DNA of 33,175 nucleotides from Planctomycetaceae bacterium (GTDB taxonomy: Bacteria > Planctomycetota > Planctomycetia > Planctomycetales > Planctomycetaceae): positions 1 through 33,175 of the forward strand of contig JAKFVC010000033.1 in the NCBI GenBank assembly GCA_021732415.1, given 5' to 3'. The position numbers and the translations under genes were made by a program. Shown here one piece after another: positions 32,901-33,175 of the stretch. The notes below the pieces were generated by a model, which made no database searches, was not told the origin of the DNA, and saw nothing but the letters and a program-made list of their open reading frames with translations. The first letter of the stretch is position 1, and the number at the start of each line of letters is the position of its first letter.

Positions 32901-33003
32901 CGTGATTGGAGGCGTCCTCGCGAGCATGCTGATGACTCTCTTCATCTTACCGGTGATGTTCGGCTCATTGGCGGCGCGGCAGAAGGGCGAGTCAGCCGCG
33001 TGA
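29911..33003 (+). CDS. czcA: Heavy-metal efflux RND transporter (CzcA-type)
   Basis: A 1030-residue protein of normal family length. It starts with the first membrane segment (LDHRITVGIATVILAIAGVLSL) and the loop VLTIDAFPDSTPVQVQINTDVPGL, has two large periplasmic loops and twelve expected membrane segments, and ends after LASMLMTLFILPVMFG. The TM4 segment reads AIDFGIVVDSSVVVIENIVHRL (near 396-416): the DFG...VD pattern is typical of divalent-cation (Co/Zn/Cd/Ni) pumps, while Cu/Ag pumps usually carry AIGAMVDAA. Ser-Ser replaces the usual Gly-Ala after VD. GGAG at 29898-29901 precedes ATG 29911. Its own outer-membrane factor is not in the window. Confidence 0.9.
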   Translation: MLTKIITWSLDHRITVGIATVILAIAGVLSLNVLTIDAFPDSTPVQVQINTDVPGLVATEVERLVTFPIELLMGGLPGLVEVRSTSQFGLSQVTVTFEDNSDIYLARQLISQRLTTIEMPAGATKPDLGPVATGLGEVLHYMLKPSGGEKSLDLTAIRTLQDWEIRPELRTVSGAAEINTWGGLKKQYQVKINPDLLFKYDLTFQNIVEALQTNNLNIGGGYIDRKGDMLLVHGIARIGSPTQIGEIQVAAVNGIPIYVKDVAEIVIGHELRRGLVTADGKGEILLGLGFMRIGENSSAVTQALSDKFQEVRNNLPEGVEADVLYERTDLVKEVIGTVRNNLCEGALLVVAILYLFLGNLRAGLIAAAGIPLCMLFAFTGMYQMEIAGTLLSLGAIDFGIVVDSSVVVIENIVHRLAHRSEDDSRTRLQIIRDAVVEVRQPAVFGQLIIMIVYIPILSLEGVEGKMFRPMALTVILVLVGSLILSLTLTPVLASVALPRRITDGEGFFLRLLKAAYATSLGIIMRIKTAVWFLAISCVLLAGYIALNLGTEFIPQLAEGSIVIGVRYPPGTSYLESAKNNTLVEKMLLKSFPDEISHVWSRVGEPDINTDAGTPETTDMFCTLKPRHDWKRAKTQAELVKILEQEMKQYRGRTIWFTQPIEMRINEMLTGVRADLALKLFGDDLDTLIKSANEIAAVLRDIPGCADLAVDDVAGQPILQIQLDRDQIARYGITAETVMDVVEAVSGKTVGEVIEGQVRIPVAVLLPSVYRNSPADLAQLMLATPSGNRIPLTRVADVREVRGPKYITREWSKRRITIQCNVRGRDIGSFVSEAQSKIGQRVPLARGYRLEWGGQFENMRRAQMRLALVVPLALSMIILLLYFSFRNVIDTVFVFASVPFACVGGILALVLREMPISISAAVGFITLSGVSVLSSMVLVTAIRNRVGDGASMSEAVIDASLSCLRTILMTSAVASVGFFPMAFSSSVGAEVQRPLATVVIGGVLASMLMTLFILPVMFGSLAARQKGESAA

Positions 33004-33019
33004 GATCGATTGGGCCCCA

Positions 33020-33105
33020 ATCAGCCGGCACGCGTTAGCGTCCGGTTCCTTTGGAAATTCGAGCCGATTGTTGCCCGAACCGTGGGCTAACGCCCAACGG
33101 CTGAT
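33020..33105 (+). repeat. 86-bp palindromic repeat (CAGCCGGCACGCG family), copy 2
   Basis: Same family and orientation as 21185-21272, with a diverged centre. It lies just after czcA and could serve as its terminator, although no T-run is present. Confidence 0.85.
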
Positions 33106-33140
33106 TTGTCGAATGTGAGGAAGACCTCCGAAAAACTCCT

Positions 33141-33173
33141 GCTCCCCTCGCCCTGGTACTCCGGGGAGAGGGG
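33141..33173. repeat. Right copy of window-terminal inverted repeat
   Basis: Exact reverse complement of 8-40 over 33 bases. See that entry for interpretation. Confidence 0.8.
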
Positions 33174-33175
33174 TT

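Noticed and set aside
1-33175. CRISPR arrays, tRNA or rRNA genes, integrase or transposase genes
   Set aside because: I looked for regular short repeats with spacers, cloverleaf-like sequences and recombinase motifs and found none that I could support by eye.

Overview
The window reads as chromosomal DNA of a planctomycete (Planctomycetia), probably a complete short contig from a draft genome or metagenome. The evidence is the gene content: two DUF1501 proteins with twin-arginine-like starts, a secreted BNR sialidase, a secreted cysteine hydrolase with an extra beta domain, a membrane-anchored Ser/Thr kinase with DWG in place of DFG, TPR membrane proteins and a CzcBA efflux pair. Gene density is low and the intergenic regions are packed with palindromic repeats of several families. 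A perfect 33-bp inverted repeat sits at the two ends of the window (8-40 and 33141-33173). That most likely marks assembly breaks inside an interspersed repeat.

Layout. 0.2-3.5 kb: lipoprotein, secreted esterase, orphan antitoxin-like protein, first copy of a 286-bp palindromic element, membrane/TPR protein. 3.6-6.3 kb: long hairpin, DUF1501 protein, and a nucleotidyltransferase flanked by two copies of a ~120-bp repeat. 6.4-7.9 kb: secreted DJ-1/PfpI fusion protein. 7.9-9.1 kb: a gene-poor stretch with a perfect-SD 25-codon membrane peptide gene on the minus strand, a promoter and terminator that would make an RNA opposite it, and a cluster of CTAG palindromes; then a ribbon-helix-helix-like protein. 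9.7-14.9 kb: Ser/Thr kinase, RepA-like ATPase, TPR membrane protein. 15.3-20.2 kb: second DUF1501 protein, two tiny membrane ORFs, sialidase, cysteine hydrolase. 20.2-23.2 kb: second copy of the 286-bp element in opposite orientation, then three membrane proteins. 23.3-25.7 kb (minus strand): higB, higA and a membrane-anchored AAA+ ATPase in one apparent operon, with a promoter embedded in paired palindromic operators. 25.8-27.3 kb: sodium/solute symporter. 28.4-33.0 kb: czcB-czcA.

How the genes may work together. Catabolic and envelope genes (sialidase, hydrolase, symporter, DUF1501 proteins, esterase) fit a planctomycete lifestyle of degrading complex organic matter, but they are scattered single transcription units. 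The coherent units are czcBA, the higB-higA-AAA unit and the three-membrane-protein cluster. The best candidates for something undescribed are the antisense-paired small membrane peptide locus at 8043-8384, the higBA operon extended by a membrane AAA+ ATPase, and the 286-bp transposon-like element with apparent 5-bp target duplications. Product names come from motif recognition by eye; no database search was possible.
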